Positions 43,844-53,234 are shown, counted from the first letter of the stretch. The stretch: 64,000 nt of DNA from Flavobacterium sp. YO12 (GCF_004119495.1 NZ_NRQU01000003.1:79580-143579); one strand, 5' to 3'. The notes: generated by a model from the sequence alone, not told the origin. Numbers and translations: made by a program.

Positions 43844-44599
43844 TTATTTCTTAGAATCTTTTTTCTCAAACTCTAACAGTTCCTTGTAAATCAATTGTCT
43901 GACTTTATCTCTAAGTTCTTTTCTGTTTTCAGAAGTCAGCCCGCTCGTTTCAACAAAAGGCAAAACTTTTACTCTCATTTTTCCCGGACTGCCGCTAAAA
44001 AAAGTATACGAAAAACGCTGTTTATTGTCTGGATACACAATTGGAACAATTGGAATTTGATGGTCAATTGCCAATCTAAAAGCACCGTCTTTAAACTCAT
44101 CCAGTAAAACACTTTCATCATCTGGAACTCCGCCTTCTGGAAAAATACAAATACTCAAACCTTGATTCAAACGATTCTGAGCACGTTTAAAAACCTCATT
44201 TTTACTTTTGGAAGAATTTCTATCTACCAAAATACAAGTTCTTTTATAGAAAAAACCAAATAGCGGAATTTTTACAAGCTCTTTTTTTCCCACAAAAACA
44301 AAAGGATTTTTTATGATGGCAAGCGTCAGCATGATGTCTGTCATCGAAGTATGATTAGCGACAATCATATAGCTTTTGTTCTTAATGAGCTTTTGTTCGC
44401 GTTTTACTTTGTAATAAAAACCCATCCCGTAAAGGATAAATTTAGCCCAAATGCGGGCCATTTTAAAGAAATAGGGATAACCTTTCTCCGATAGAATAGA
44501 AATCACTAAAAACGGCAGCATAATCACTATAGGAATAGCCATTAAAACATAAAACCAAATGCGCCATAAAACCCAAAAAACAATTTTAATTCCTTTCAT
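43844..44599 (-). CDS. Lysophospholipid acyltransferase (PlsC family), second copy
   Basis: A 251-residue membrane acyltransferase. The N-terminus is a long hydrophobic helix (about 5-35). The catalytic box NHTSMTD (about 82-88) and FPEGGVPDD (about 153) are present; the latter differs from the FPEGTRS of the other copy at 3594-4340, which fits a different branch, possibly acylating another lysolipid such as an ornithine- or glycine-lipid precursor (inference). It is alone on the minus strand, divergent from trpS. Confidence 0.87.
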   Translation of the reverse strand: MKGIKIVFWVLWRIWFYVLMAIPIVIMLPFLVISILSEKGYPYFFKMARIWAKFILYGMGFYYKVKREQKLIKNKSYMIVANHTSMTDIMLTLAIIKNPFVFVGKKELVKIPLFGFFYKRTCILVDRNSSKSKNEVFKRAQNRLNQGLSICIFPEGGVPDDESVLLDEFKDGAFRLAIDHQIPIVPIVYPDNKQRFSYTFFSGSPGKMRVKVLPFVETSGLTSENRKELRDKVRQLIYKELLEFEKKDSKK

Positions 44600-44802
44600 G
44601 GTTTCAAATGTAAGAAAACAGAAATGAAATTAGATTTTTAGATCACTAGATTTTTAGAATATTAGACCTTTCTAGAAAATAAACTTTAAAATAACTCATA
44701 TGTTCAATAAACTTTGCGGACATTGCGAAAAACTTTGCGAACTTTGCGGTTAAAAAAAATAAACTTGCAATCTTTGTGGTTGAAAGAATAAGAAAAACAA
44801 GA

Positions 44803-45777
44803 ATGGCAAAAATACTTACTGGTGTTCAGAGTACTGGAACGCCACACTTAGGAAATTTATTGGGAGCAATTATCCCTGCAGTTGAGTTATCAAATAATCC
44901 AGCAAACGAATCTTATTTGTTTATAGCTGATTTACATTCAATTACACAAATTAAAGATGGTAAAACTTTAAGAGAAAACACATATAGTACTGCAGCTGCT
45001 TGGCTTGCCTGTGGTTTAAATCCAGATAAAGTTACCTTTTACAGACAATCTGATGTGGCTCAAACAACTGAATTGACTTGGTATTTAAGCTGTTTTTTTC
45101 CTTTTCAACGTTTGACTTTAGCACATTCTTTTAAAGATAAAGCAGATCGTTTAGATGATGTAAACGCTGGACTTTTTACCTATCCGATGTTAATGGCGGC
45201 TGATATTTTACTTTATGATGCAGAATTTGTTCCAGTTGGAAAAGATCAAATGCAGCATTTAGAAATCACGCGTGACGTCGCTTCTCGTTTCAATCATCAA
45301 ATGGGTGAAACATTTGTAATTCCTGAAGTTAAAATTCAAGAAAACAGTATGTTAATTCCTGGAACGAATGGCGGAAAAATGAGTAAATCTGCCAATAATA
45401 TTATCAATATTTTTCTTGATGATAAAGTTTTACGCAAACAGGTTATGAGTATTGAAACAGACAGTACTCCACTTGAAGATCCTAAAAATCCAGATACTTG
45501 TAATGCCTTTGCTATCTATTCTTTATTAGGAACAGAAGAGCAAATTGCTGAAATGAGAGCCAATTATTTAGGCGGAAATTACGGTTATGGTCATGCCAAA
45601 CAAGCTTTGTTTGAATTGATTACAGAAAAATTTAAAACAGAAAGAGAAAAATACAATTACTACATAAATAATCTTGATGAAGTTGATGCGCTATTGAAAA
45701 AAGGCGCTGCAAAAGCTTCTGTTGTTGCTGATGGCGTTTTAGCCAAAGTAAGAGATGTTCTTGGATTTCAAAAATAA
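44803..45777 (+). CDS. trpS: Tryptophanyl-tRNA synthetase
   Basis: A 324-residue class I synthetase that charges tRNA-Trp. The start at 44803 gives MAKILTGVQSTGTPHLGNLL, putting the HIGH-type motif (TPHLGN) where it should be; an upstream in-frame codon would add nine residues. The KMSKSANN motif lies near residue 195. Length is typical of the bacterial enzyme. The leader carries repeated tttgcg words (44712-44748), an intergenic element described in the findings. A bidirectional terminator (45784-45817) separates it from dprA. Confidence 0.96.
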   Translation: MAKILTGVQSTGTPHLGNLLGAIIPAVELSNNPANESYLFIADLHSITQIKDGKTLRENTYSTAAAWLACGLNPDKVTFYRQSDVAQTTELTWYLSCFFPFQRLTLAHSFKDKADRLDDVNAGLFTYPMLMAADILLYDAEFVPVGKDQMQHLEITRDVASRFNHQMGETFVIPEVKIQENSMLIPGTNGGKMSKSANNIINIFLDDKVLRKQVMSIETDSTPLEDPKNPDTCNAFAIYSLLGTEEQIAEMRANYLGGNYGYGHAKQALFELITEKFKTEREKYNYYINNLDEVDALLKKGAAKASVVADGVLAKVRDVLGFQK

Positions 45778-45783
45778 TTTATC

Positions 45784-45817
45784 AAGCCTAACAGTTTTTT
45801 TTAAATCTGTTAGGCTT
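45784..45817. terminator. Bidirectional terminator trpS / dprA
   Basis: Perfect 11-bp arms (45784-45794, 45807-45817; AAGCCTAACAG) with T and A runs, between convergent stops. Confidence 0.88.
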
Positions 45818-45824
45818 TTTTATT

Positions 45825-46925
45825 TTAAACCGCTTCAAACAATTTACCCGGCAAAGGTCTCACTACACCTTTCAACTCCATATTTAAAAGCGTTCCCGAT
45901 AATTTGAATAATGGCAGATCACATTCTATCGCAATTATATCCAGTAATTCCTTACCATTTTTAAGTAAAAAATCATAAATCTTCTGTTCACATTCATCTA
46001 AATCTACAAACAATTGCTTCTGTACTGTTTTTGGCTTGTTTTCGACGTCCCAGTTCAAAATATAAACCAAATCGGCAGCAGAGGTTAAAACGTTTGCTTT
46101 TTGCGTTTTTATGAGGTTATTACAGCCTTGACTATATTTATCAGTTACACGTCCTGGCACAGCAAATACATCACGATTATAATCATTAGCTAAATTAGCC
46201 GTAATAAGTGATCCTCCCTTATCTGCAGATTCTATCACAATTGTAGCTTCACTCATTCCTGCAACAATGCGATTTCGGCGAACAAAATTTTCTTTGTCAG
46301 GATTTGACGAGCTCCAAAATTCAGTAATAAAACCACCATTTTCCTCCATTTTCGCCATATACTTTTTGTGAGTCTTCGGATAAACTTGATTTAAACCGTG
46401 AGCTAAAACTCCAATAGTCTGCAAATTGTTTTCGATCGCCAATTGATGCGCCACAATATCAACACCATAAGCAAAACCGCTGACAATTACAGGATCTAGA
46501 GCCACAAGATCTTCAATCAACTTTCGACAAAATTCAGTTCCATACGATGTAATCTGACGTGTGCCTACTATGCTGATAATCTTTCTGTTTTTTAAGTTTA
46601 TATTACCAGATGAAAAAATCAAAACTGGAGAATCAATACAATGTTTAAGTCTTTCCGGATAATCATCATCTTGAAAAAAAGAAACTTTCAAACCATCTGC
46701 TTTTATAAATTCAAGTTCCTTACTGGCTTTTTCAAATATCGTTTTGTCCTTCAAATTTTTCAATAAAACACTTCCAACACCATCGATAACAGCAATTTGA
46801 TTTGATTTTGCTTTAAAAATAGCTTCAGCATTTCCAAAATTAGAAAGCAGTTTCTTAGCCATTATATCTCCCACACCATCCACCTTCATTAAGGCTAATA
46901 AATAAAACAATTCTTGATCTGACAT
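45825..46925 (-). CDS. dprA: DNA-processing protein DprA
   Basis: A 366-residue protein that binds incoming single-stranded DNA and loads RecA during natural transformation. It has an N-terminal helix-hairpin-helix part (about 10-65; VDGVGDIMAKKLL), the Rossmann-like core (about 105-300) with SIVGTRQITSYG, VSGFAYGVDIVAHQ, GVLAHGLNQVYP and the closing VFAVPGRVTDKYSQGCN, and a C-terminal winged-helix domain (DLPLFKLSGTLLNMELKGVV). recA lies 3 kb away. DprA is widely present in genomes without known transformation, so competence cannot be concluded. Confidence 0.95.
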   Translation of the reverse strand: MSDQELFYLLALMKVDGVGDIMAKKLLSNFGNAEAIFKAKSNQIAVIDGVGSVLLKNLKDKTIFEKASKELEFIKADGLKVSFFQDDDYPERLKHCIDSPVLIFSSGNINLKNRKIISIVGTRQITSYGTEFCRKLIEDLVALDPVIVSGFAYGVDIVAHQLAIENNLQTIGVLAHGLNQVYPKTHKKYMAKMEENGGFITEFWSSSNPDKENFVRRNRIVAGMSEATIVIESADKGGSLITANLANDYNRDVFAVPGRVTDKYSQGCNNLIKTQKANVLTSAADLVYILNWDVENKPKTVQKQLFVDLDECEQKIYDFLLKNGKELLDIIAIECDLPLFKLSGTLLNMELKGVVRPLPGKLFEAV

Positions 46926-47129
46926 TTTCTTAAAACATTATGTAAAATAGAAATAAAAATTAAAGCAATTTAATCGTACAAATATGAAAAAAATAAAGTA
47001 ATTTCTTAATAAATATTTAAATTTAACTTTCGGAGCCTTCAATAAAAAGACAACTAAAATTCTTAAATTATTGAAAACTAATTGTCTATAAAAAATGCCG
47101 AATTGTTAATAAAAATTGTGAATAAAATT

Positions 47130-47158
47130 TTGATAACTATATTCATTACCTAACTTTG
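47130..47158 (+). promoter_or_regulatory. Promoter of the HU-like/SPOR gene, nearly leaderless
   Basis: TTG (47130-47132), 18 bases, TAACTTTG (47151-47158), with the ATG 5 bases further at 47164. An exact Bacteroidetes-type promoter predicting a very short leader. Confidence 0.65.
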
Positions 47159-47163
47159 TTTCT

Positions 47164-48126
47164 ATGAAAATCGAAACTTACATCGCACAGTTATTGTATC
47201 GTTATCAGTGTGTAACGGTTCCAGGGTTTGGAGCATTTTTAACCGAAATTCAATCGGCACAGCTTAATGAAAGCACAAATTCATTTTTTCCACCAAAAAA
47301 AATGATCTCTTTCAACAGCCATCTTAAAAACAATGATGGACTATTGGCTAATCATATATCGCATGCAGAAAGTACTACGTATGGTTTTGCTGTAAATGCT
47401 ATTGCTGCTGAAGTGCAGAGTTGGAAAAAAACACTGGAAGAAAACGGAGTTATAAGTTTAAAAAATATTGGAGAAATCCGTCTTAATTCTGAAAGCAATA
47501 TCATTTTTACACCTAATGATCAAACTAATTTTTTAACGACTTCATTCGGATTAAGTCCGTTTGTTTCGCCTTTGATTAAGAAAGAGAATTTTGAGCAAAA
47601 ACTGGAACAGCTTGAAAAAGAAAGCGTTTCACTATATGAAAATGAAGAAGGAAGATCATCAAGAACTTTCTTAAGATATGCTGCTATTTTTGTACTAGGT
47701 TTAGGAATTACTGGAAGTATCGGATACCCGCTTTACCAAAATCAAATTGCAGCACAAACTCTTGTTGTAGAAGGTGTTGTACAGAAAAAAGTTCAAAGTA
47801 AAATACAAGAAGCTACTTTTTTTATTGAAAATCCTTTACCTGCTGTAACCCTTTCAGTTGATTCAGCAAAAGTAGAAGCTCCAGCAGAAAAAGTAATGCC
47901 TTATCATATTATGGCAGGTGCTTTTAGAAGTGAACAAAATGCAAGAAAAGCTTACAATCAATTGATTAAAGATGGTTATCAAGCTAGAATGCTTGGAGAA
48001 AATAAACACGGCTTATTTCCAGTTTTATACGGAAGTTATGCTACCATGAATGAAGCTCAAAAAGCACAAAAAGAAATACAAAAAGGCGAAAATCCTGATG
48101 CCTGGATTCTAGTCGAAAATTTATAA
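47164..48126 (+). CDS. HU-CCDC81-like / SPOR-domain membrane protein
   Basis: A 320-residue protein with two N-terminal HU-CCDC81-type domains (about 1-60, TVPGFGAFLTEIQSA, and 65-135, NNDGLLANHIS then VISLKNIGEIRLNSE), one membrane helix (about 170-192) and a C-terminal SPOR domain (about 245-320; YHIMAGAFRSEQNARKAYNQ). SPOR domains bind denuded glycan strands at division sites, while HU-like parts on the cytoplasmic side may touch DNA or protein. This layout is characteristic of Bacteroidetes and suggests a link between cell wall and cytoplasm during division (inference). Confidence 0.88.
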   Translation: MKIETYIAQLLYRYQCVTVPGFGAFLTEIQSAQLNESTNSFFPPKKMISFNSHLKNNDGLLANHISHAESTTYGFAVNAIAAEVQSWKKTLEENGVISLKNIGEIRLNSESNIIFTPNDQTNFLTTSFGLSPFVSPLIKKENFEQKLEQLEKESVSLYENEEGRSSRTFLRYAAIFVLGLGITGSIGYPLYQNQIAAQTLVVEGVVQKKVQSKIQEATFFIENPLPAVTLSVDSAKVEAPAEKVMPYHIMAGAFRSEQNARKAYNQLIKDGYQARMLGENKHGLFPVLYGSYATMNEAQKAQKEIQKGENPDAWILVENL

Positions 48127-48131
48127 AAATC

Positions 48132-48162
48132 AAAAAAACTATTCTCTCCGAATAGTTTTTTT
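48132..48162. terminator. Terminator after the SPOR gene
   Basis: 13-bp arms (48132-48144, 48150-48162; core AACTATTC / GAATAGTT) with a 5-base loop, T-rich on the plus side. It touches the near-match parS site at 48164. Confidence 0.8.
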
Positions 48163-48163
48163 T

Positions 48164-48179
48164 TGTTTAACGTGAAACA
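48164..48179. other. Near-match parS (15 of 16 bases)
   Basis: TGTTTAACGTGAAACA differs from TGTTTCACGTGAAACA by one base that breaks the central CACGTG. It overlaps the stop codon of the 253-aa gene (48167). It may be a weak or decayed ParB site about 5 kb from the nearest true one. Confidence 0.4.
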
Positions 48180-48928
48180 ATTTTTGCATTTTGAGAAAGA
48201 ATCACTTTCTCTCCCTGATAAATAGTTAATCTTGCCGGCGGAGAATCTTTTTCGCCTAAAACAATTATAGCACATTCATAAACAAACTTATCTTTTTTGA
48301 ACTCATATTGATGGTTTCCCCCGCTTCCTTCTAAAACCAAATTTCCGCCGTATAGTATTAAATCAGGCTTCTCAGTCATTTTTTTGTTAATTGACCATGA
48401 CACATAACGATAATTATTTTTACCTAAATCATCAATTCGAATTCTAAATTTAGATGTTTCTAAAATGCAGATCGGCGTTTGAAAAAATGCAATACTAGGA
48501 TCCAGCTCTTTTTTTTGTGCCGCAATTAATTTCTTTTTTAAATCTATTTCAAACTTTGATTGATAATTTACTGCCGTCAAATTTCCATCGATATCCAGCC
48601 AAATACTTCCTTGATTTAGCATTAAACCTCGCCAGCCCATATCCGACCAATCTTTTTGAGCATCAGATTTAATAATTTCATTTTTTAAAACGGTATCAAA
48701 TATTTCTGAATAACGTTTTAAAAATTCTTCTTTATTTTGAATATCTGGTATAGGATATTCACGCTTAAGCGGATAGGAGACAAATGCAGCAAGAGCCTCT
48801 TTATTGTCGCTTTTTACATTGATAATAAATCTATTTATAAAAACCTGCAATTCTGGTTTAATGTCTTGTGAATAAACAAAACCAATGCAAAAAAACATTA
48901 CCACAACAAATACATTTACTGTTTTCAT
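48167..48928 (-). CDS. Exported protein of unknown function
   Basis: A 253-residue protein with a signal peptide (MFFCIGFVYSQD). The N-terminal half (about 25-130) is predicted helical then beta (FINRFIINVKSDNKEALAAF ... GSIWLDIDGNLTAVN), reminiscent of small periplasmic proteins; the second half is beta-rich with FRIRIDDLGKNNYRYVSWS and GGNLVLEGSGGNHQYEFKK. I do not recognise a family. It shares no operon partners: a terminator separates it from the convergent SPOR gene, and the helicase gene upstream ends 59 bases before it. Confidence 0.75.
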   Translation of the reverse strand: MKTVNVFVVVMFFCIGFVYSQDIKPELQVFINRFIINVKSDNKEALAAFVSYPLKREYPIPDIQNKEEFLKRYSEIFDTVLKNEIIKSDAQKDWSDMGWRGLMLNQGSIWLDIDGNLTAVNYQSKFEIDLKKKLIAAQKKELDPSIAFFQTPICILETSKFRIRIDDLGKNNYRYVSWSINKKMTEKPDLILYGGNLVLEGSGGNHQYEFKKDKFVYECAIIVLGEKDSPPARLTIYQGEKVILSQNAKIVSR

Positions 48929-48987
48929 GTTCTATTTTTTTAAATTAATTATAAATCTAAGGTAGTTACAATCAATTATAAAAATAG

Positions 48988-51267
48988 TTAATTTATACTG
49001 GCTTTGAACATTTTAAGTTCATCCCAGCTAAATTCATCACCGTGTTTTTCTTTCAAACCGTTAAGCGATTCTTCTTGATAAAACTGAAAAGCTTCACGCA
49101 GCGCAAGAATTTTGTCGTAAGGAAGAACATCAGAAATATCAACTTTCTTAGCCTGTATCAATTTTACCAAGTGCATTTCGACCGTTTGAACGGTCAATTT
49201 TCTAAGTCTCGCAATATCTTCAACAGAGTTTTTTTCCAGCCATAGTTCGTGAGTTTCTTCTACAGTGGTCTTTTTTGGGCCTTTTTCGGCTGTTTTATCC
49301 ACTTTTTTAGAACTATAACGTGTTACTGGCTCTTCGGCCTGAAACATGTCTGTATTCGCCATTTTAAAGTCTTCTTTAATTCTGGAAACTTTATCTGTTT
49401 TATAATTTTTTATCGCCGGCGAAGTTAATTTCTCTTTGCAAATTGTTTCACGAGAAACGACTACTTCAATTAGTAATTTTGCCTTCATCAAACGCAAGAC
49501 TGCTTTTGTTTGTAAATCATCCAGCAGCGCTAATTCTTCATAAAACTCTTTTACTTTTTTAAATTTCTGAATTTCAGCCATTTTACTCAAAAGATCAGTA
49601 ACTAATTTATCCATCGGCATAAAAAAGTAATCATAAGCCGCTGTAACTCTTTCCTGCACAAACAATAAATCAACAGTTTCTTTACTGAATATTTTATTGA
49701 GCTGCTGCACAAATTTTTCTGACGGATTTATAAGGGAATCCATTGTTTCCAAACGTTTATGTGCCCAAGCAGAATGTTTAGATTTTTCGGAACTGGCTGC
49801 GTTTTCATTGTAACTAAAACGATGATTACGCCATTCCTGCGCTAAATCTACCCAATTGAAACTATTAATCAAATAGTTATGAATAAAATTTTTGGTTTCA
49901 AAATGAAGAGAGTTCTTCAAAACATCTTCTGTTGCTTTGTTCAAAGAATAATCCATCACATCCTGATCGTTGGAAAGACCATTCATTTGTATCGGAGAAA
50001 GCAAAATAAGCCCATTTAAGGACGTTAATCGCGACAATGCTACATATGCCTGCCCAGGCAGAAAAACTTGCGATACATCGAGCGCAGCTTTCTCAAAAGT
50101 TAATCCTTGACTTTTATGTACGGTAATTGCCCAAGCCAATTTTAAAGGATAATGTGCAAATGTGCCTAAAACCTCTTCTTCAATTTCTTTTGTGAGTTCG
50201 TTTACTTTGTATCGAATATTTTTCCATTCGTACTTTTCAACTTCTATCGTTTTGTTTTCCTCTGGAAAATGAACAAAAATTTCTTCGGGCGAAAGGGACT
50301 TGATAACGCCCATTTTTCCATTGAAATAACGTTTTTCGAAAGACAAATCGTTTTTAACAAACATGACCTGTGCTCCCACTTTAAGTTTTAAGCTTTCTTC
50401 GACAGGAAATATTTTTTCTGGGAAATCTCCAACTACAAAAGGCTGATACGTGAACTCATTTCCTGATAAATCATTGATTGCCTGTTCGTTAATAGTATCT
50501 GCCTTTGCATTATGCGTTGTAAGTGTTATAAAACCAGGATTGTTTTTTAAATCAAAATCAGGCTTAACATATTGATTTAGAACCTCTACATCTTCTTTTG
50601 TAATTTGATTATTGCGCAGATTATTTAAGACCGAAATAAAAACATCATCGCTCTGGCGGTAAATTTTAGACAATTCAATGTACAAAGGCGGATTCTGTGT
50701 AATTACGTGTGAATGAAAGAAGAATTTTCCTTTGTAATAATTACGAAGCGTACGCCATTCTTCATCCCGAATTACTGGCGGTAATTGCAATAAATCACCA
50801 ATAAAAAGTACTTGAACCCCACCAAAAGCCTTAGTGTTTTTACGAACTGCCTGCATCATAAAATCGATAGCATCCAGTAAATCAGCCCGTAACATACTTA
50901 CTTCATCAATAATCAGCAATTCCATATTCCGAATCACGTTTCGCTTAACGTTATTCATCTTAAAATGCCTGCGCAGAGACTCTTTATTTTCAAACTTTAC
51001 GGTTTCTGTAAACTGAGAACTTTCTTGATAAGTGGGCAAAAAAGCCGAAAACGGCAGCTGAAACATAGAATGAATTGTTACACCGCCGGCATTAAGCGCA
51101 GCAATTCCCGTAGGAGCCACAACAACAGTATTTTTATGTGTAGTCGCAATGATTTCGCGCAGTAAAGTCGTTTTTCCTGTACCGGCTTTACCAGTTAAAA
51201 AGATCGATTTCTGCGTCTGATTTATAAATTGCAAGGTGTAAGCTGCAGCTTCTGAAACGTTTTGCAT
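48988..51267 (-). CDS. Pif1/RecD-like ATP-dependent helicase with C-terminal helix-turn-helix
   Basis: A 759-residue superfamily 1B helicase, moving 5' to 3' on single-stranded DNA in known relatives. Motif I is LTGKAGTGKTTLLRE (about residue 25-39), motif II is LLIIDEVSMLRADLLD, motif III reads GGVQVLFIGDLLQLPP, and the C-terminal helicase motifs include AWAITVHKSQGLTF and YVALSRLTSLNGL. An HTH module (about 690-745; LRKLTVQTVEMHLVKLIQAK) resembles that at the end of some RecQ-type proteins. I start at 51267 because a -7 box (51286-51293) overlaps the other possible start. It probably acts in replication or repair. Confidence 0.9.
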   Translation of the reverse strand: MQNVSEAAAYTLQFINQTQKSIFLTGKAGTGKTTLLREIIATTHKNTVVVAPTGIAALNAGGVTIHSMFQLPFSAFLPTYQESSQFTETVKFENKESLRRHFKMNNVKRNVIRNMELLIIDEVSMLRADLLDAIDFMMQAVRKNTKAFGGVQVLFIGDLLQLPPVIRDEEWRTLRNYYKGKFFFHSHVITQNPPLYIELSKIYRQSDDVFISVLNNLRNNQITKEDVEVLNQYVKPDFDLKNNPGFITLTTHNAKADTINEQAINDLSGNEFTYQPFVVGDFPEKIFPVEESLKLKVGAQVMFVKNDLSFEKRYFNGKMGVIKSLSPEEIFVHFPEENKTIEVEKYEWKNIRYKVNELTKEIEEEVLGTFAHYPLKLAWAITVHKSQGLTFEKAALDVSQVFLPGQAYVALSRLTSLNGLILLSPIQMNGLSNDQDVMDYSLNKATEDVLKNSLHFETKNFIHNYLINSFNWVDLAQEWRNHRFSYNENAASSEKSKHSAWAHKRLETMDSLINPSEKFVQQLNKIFSKETVDLLFVQERVTAAYDYFFMPMDKLVTDLLSKMAEIQKFKKVKEFYEELALLDDLQTKAVLRLMKAKLLIEVVVSRETICKEKLTSPAIKNYKTDKVSRIKEDFKMANTDMFQAEEPVTRYSSKKVDKTAEKGPKKTTVEETHELWLEKNSVEDIARLRKLTVQTVEMHLVKLIQAKKVDISDVLPYDKILALREAFQFYQEESLNGLKEKHGDEFSWDELKMFKASIN

Positions 51268-51285
51268 TAGGCGGGTATTAAAGGT

Positions 51286-51293
51286 CAAAAATA
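51286..51293 (-). promoter_or_regulatory. -7 box of the helicase gene
   Basis: Minus-strand TATTTTTG fits TAnnTTTG and lies 18 bases before the ATG at 51267. It overlaps the alternative start at 51288, so decides for the shorter protein. Confidence 0.45.
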
Positions 51294-51313
51294 TCGCATT
51301 TTTACAAAAGAAA

Positions 51314-51344
51314 AAAACCTAAATCAGCAGCTGATTTAGGTTTT
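51314..51344 (-). terminator. Terminator of the Skp-like gene
   Basis: Arms of 14 bp or more (51314-51327, 51331-51344) around a very short loop; on the minus strand it ends in seven T. It sits 26 bases after the Skp-like stop. Confidence 0.85.
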
Positions 51345-51370
51345 TCAATTTAGTTAGTTAGTTTGGCAGT

Positions 51371-51946
51371 TTATTTTTTAGCCTCTTCTTTTACAGCTGG
51401 TTTATCTTCTGCTTTAGGAGATGCTTTGTATTTATCATTCAAAGCTTTAACAACTTCTTTTGTAATGTCGTACTTGTCTTCAGCATACAATATTGACGCT
51501 GCATCACCAGTACCATAGATATAAGAATATCCATTTTTCTTACCGTAATCTTTAATAAATTTTTTAACTCCGCTTACTAGAGAATCCATTTCTACACCGC
51601 TTTCTTGCTGCAATTGCTGCGATAATGCTTGTTGAGCATAACCTAATTGCTGCTCTCTTTTTTGCAATTCAGCACCTCTTTGTTGCGCCCATTGCTGACC
51701 ATTAGCTTGTGCTTGACTTTGAAAATTAGCAGCGTCTTGTTTAAAACGAGTAATTTCAGCTTGAAGTTGTCTTCCCTTTTCTTCGGCTTGAGCTTTGTAT
51801 TTAGCTTCAAGGTCTTTTGCTTCAGTGTACTCTTTCATTAAAACTGAAGTATCTACGTAAGCTGTTTTTACTTCCTTAACTTCGGCTGCTTTATCACATG
51901 AAACAACAAAAATTGAAAGTGCGATAATTACTAATGCTTTTTTCAT
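51371..51946 (-). CDS. OmpH/Skp-family lipoprotein
   Basis: A 191-residue predicted lipoprotein (VVSC lipobox, Cys at about residue 17) with an OmpH-type body: short beta strand VKTAYVDTSVLMKEY, then a long coiled coil rich in Gln/Lys (AQQRGAELQKREQQLGYAQQ) and a closing segment YSYIYGTGDAASILYAEDKY. Skp chaperones guide unfolded outer-membrane proteins through the periplasm; lipid-anchored versions are common in Bacteroidetes and could act at the membrane surface. The extended Ala/Lys tail is disordered. Its promoter may include TATTTTTG at 51981-51988. Confidence 0.88.
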   Translation of the reverse strand: MKKALVIIALSIFVVSCDKAAEVKEVKTAYVDTSVLMKEYTEAKDLEAKYKAQAEEKGRQLQAEITRFKQDAANFQSQAQANGQQWAQQRGAELQKREQQLGYAQQALSQQLQQESGVEMDSLVSGVKKFIKDYGKKNGYSYIYGTGDAASILYAEDKYDITKEVVKALNDKYKASPKAEDKPAVKEEAKK

Positions 51947-52180
51947 TTCTAAATTTCTATTTTTTTTAAAGTATTAAAGACAAAAATATAAAAAAATAAA
52001 TAGCATCCACATAAAGTTTAAAAAATGCTAAAATTTTATGATATTGGTTTTATTTATCGAGTTAAAAACTACTATAAAATATCACTATTAAAAGTGGCTT
52101 TCATAGCTTTTCTCAGAGGAATTATCTCAAAAAAGGCAATACAAACCCTCAAATATACTCGGAAAATGCCTTAAACGCGC

Positions 52181-53041
52181 TTATTTTGCGTTTTGGTTGT
52201 TTTTTAGCACATAAATATGCGACGAATACTCTTTTGTACTTGACGCTTTTAAATTTGATCGTAATCCAATAAAAAACGCACTAATAAAATTCATTTTTCC
52301 AGTCTTGTATTTTTCTGATAAAAGACTCACATAAAATGAATCAAATTTCATTGGCAGAACTTTTTCTAATTTCATATCTACTTTTTCAAAAAGCGTTTGA
52401 ATTGATTTTTTTGAAAAATGCCAAAAATGAATTGGCACATCATACGCTGCCCAAAAAGATTTGTAATATTCGGCATCAAACGATTTAAAGTTTGGAACCG
52501 CAACAATTAATGTTCCAGTTGATTTCAATAATCGTTTCAATTCTTGAATTTGAAGTTCTAAATTTGGCACATGTTCTAAAACATGCCACATTGTTACAAT
52601 ATCAAAAGAATGACTTTCGAGATCACTGATTTCATGCACAAACGAAATTCCTTTTTGAATTGCAATATTCTTTGCTCTTTCGCTCGGCTCTACTCCAACG
52701 GTTTCCCAACCATCATTTTTTGCAGTCAATAAAAAATCTCCAGTTCCAGCACCAATATCCAAAATTCTTCCTTTATGAATTTGTTCAGCATTGATTAAAT
52801 TCAGTTTATTCTTTAAAGCAATATTTTTCACAAAATGATAAGCTTTTTCAAATAATGAACGTTTATTGTCTGTATGCGAAATATAATCTTCGCTCTCGTA
52901 ATATCTTCCTAAATTTTCTAAATCCGGCTGCGGCGAAGTAATCAGCATATCTAGATTTTCATCATAATATAAATCGAAAATTTCTTTTGAAACAGAATGG
53001 TCTTTTACAGTAAGAAAATGTTTTTTGTTTAAAACGTCCAT
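52181..53041 (-). CDS. Class I SAM-dependent methyltransferase
   Basis: A 286-residue methyltransferase. SAM-binding motif I is ILDIGAGTGDFLL (about residue 92-104), followed by the acidic VGVEPSE strand end, FDIVTMWHVLEHVPNLE (about 155-171) and LKSTGTLIVAVPN. An N-terminal stretch (YDENLDMLITSPQP) is a short zinc-ribbon-less version of that seen in some O-methyltransferases of glycan synthesis. I start at MDVLNKKHFL, 14 residues in from an earlier Met. Substrate unknown. It is downstream of mnmG but separated by 290 bp that include a parS site and a large inverted repeat. Confidence 0.88.
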   Translation of the reverse strand: MDVLNKKHFLTVKDHSVSKEIFDLYYDENLDMLITSPQPDLENLGRYYESEDYISHTDNKRSLFEKAYHFVKNIALKNKLNLINAEQIHKGRILDIGAGTGDFLLTAKNDGWETVGVEPSERAKNIAIQKGISFVHEISDLESHSFDIVTMWHVLEHVPNLELQIQELKRLLKSTGTLIVAVPNFKSFDAEYYKSFWAAYDVPIHFWHFSKKSIQTLFEKVDMKLEKVLPMKFDSFYVSLLSEKYKTGKMNFISAFFIGLRSNLKASSTKEYSSHIYVLKNNQNAK

Positions 53042-53207
53042 TTTTAAATTAATAGTTTTAGTAGGTGCGTATAATTTAGACAAACCGAAGTTCGACTAAT
53101 CTTGATTTGATATGATTTCAAAATTGTAAAAGATGGACAACTGTCCATCTCTACAATTCTATAATTTATTCTCTATTTTTTTTATAAAACGATATTTTTA
53201 TAAAAAT

Positions 53208-53223
53208 CGTTTCACGTGGAACA
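53208..53223. other. parS site (single, after mnmG)
   Basis: CGTTTCACGTGGAACA: 14 of 16 bases of the TGTTTCACGTGAAACA parS consensus, with the GTTTCACGTGGAAC core intact. It lies about 2 kb from the six-site cluster at 55265-55567. Confidence 0.8.
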
Positions 53224-53234
53224 AATTTAAAATT

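Noticed and set aside
49444..49459. Further parS-like site TGTTTCACGAGAAACG
   Set aside because: Two mismatches, one in the core, and inside helicase coding sequence; chance is likely.
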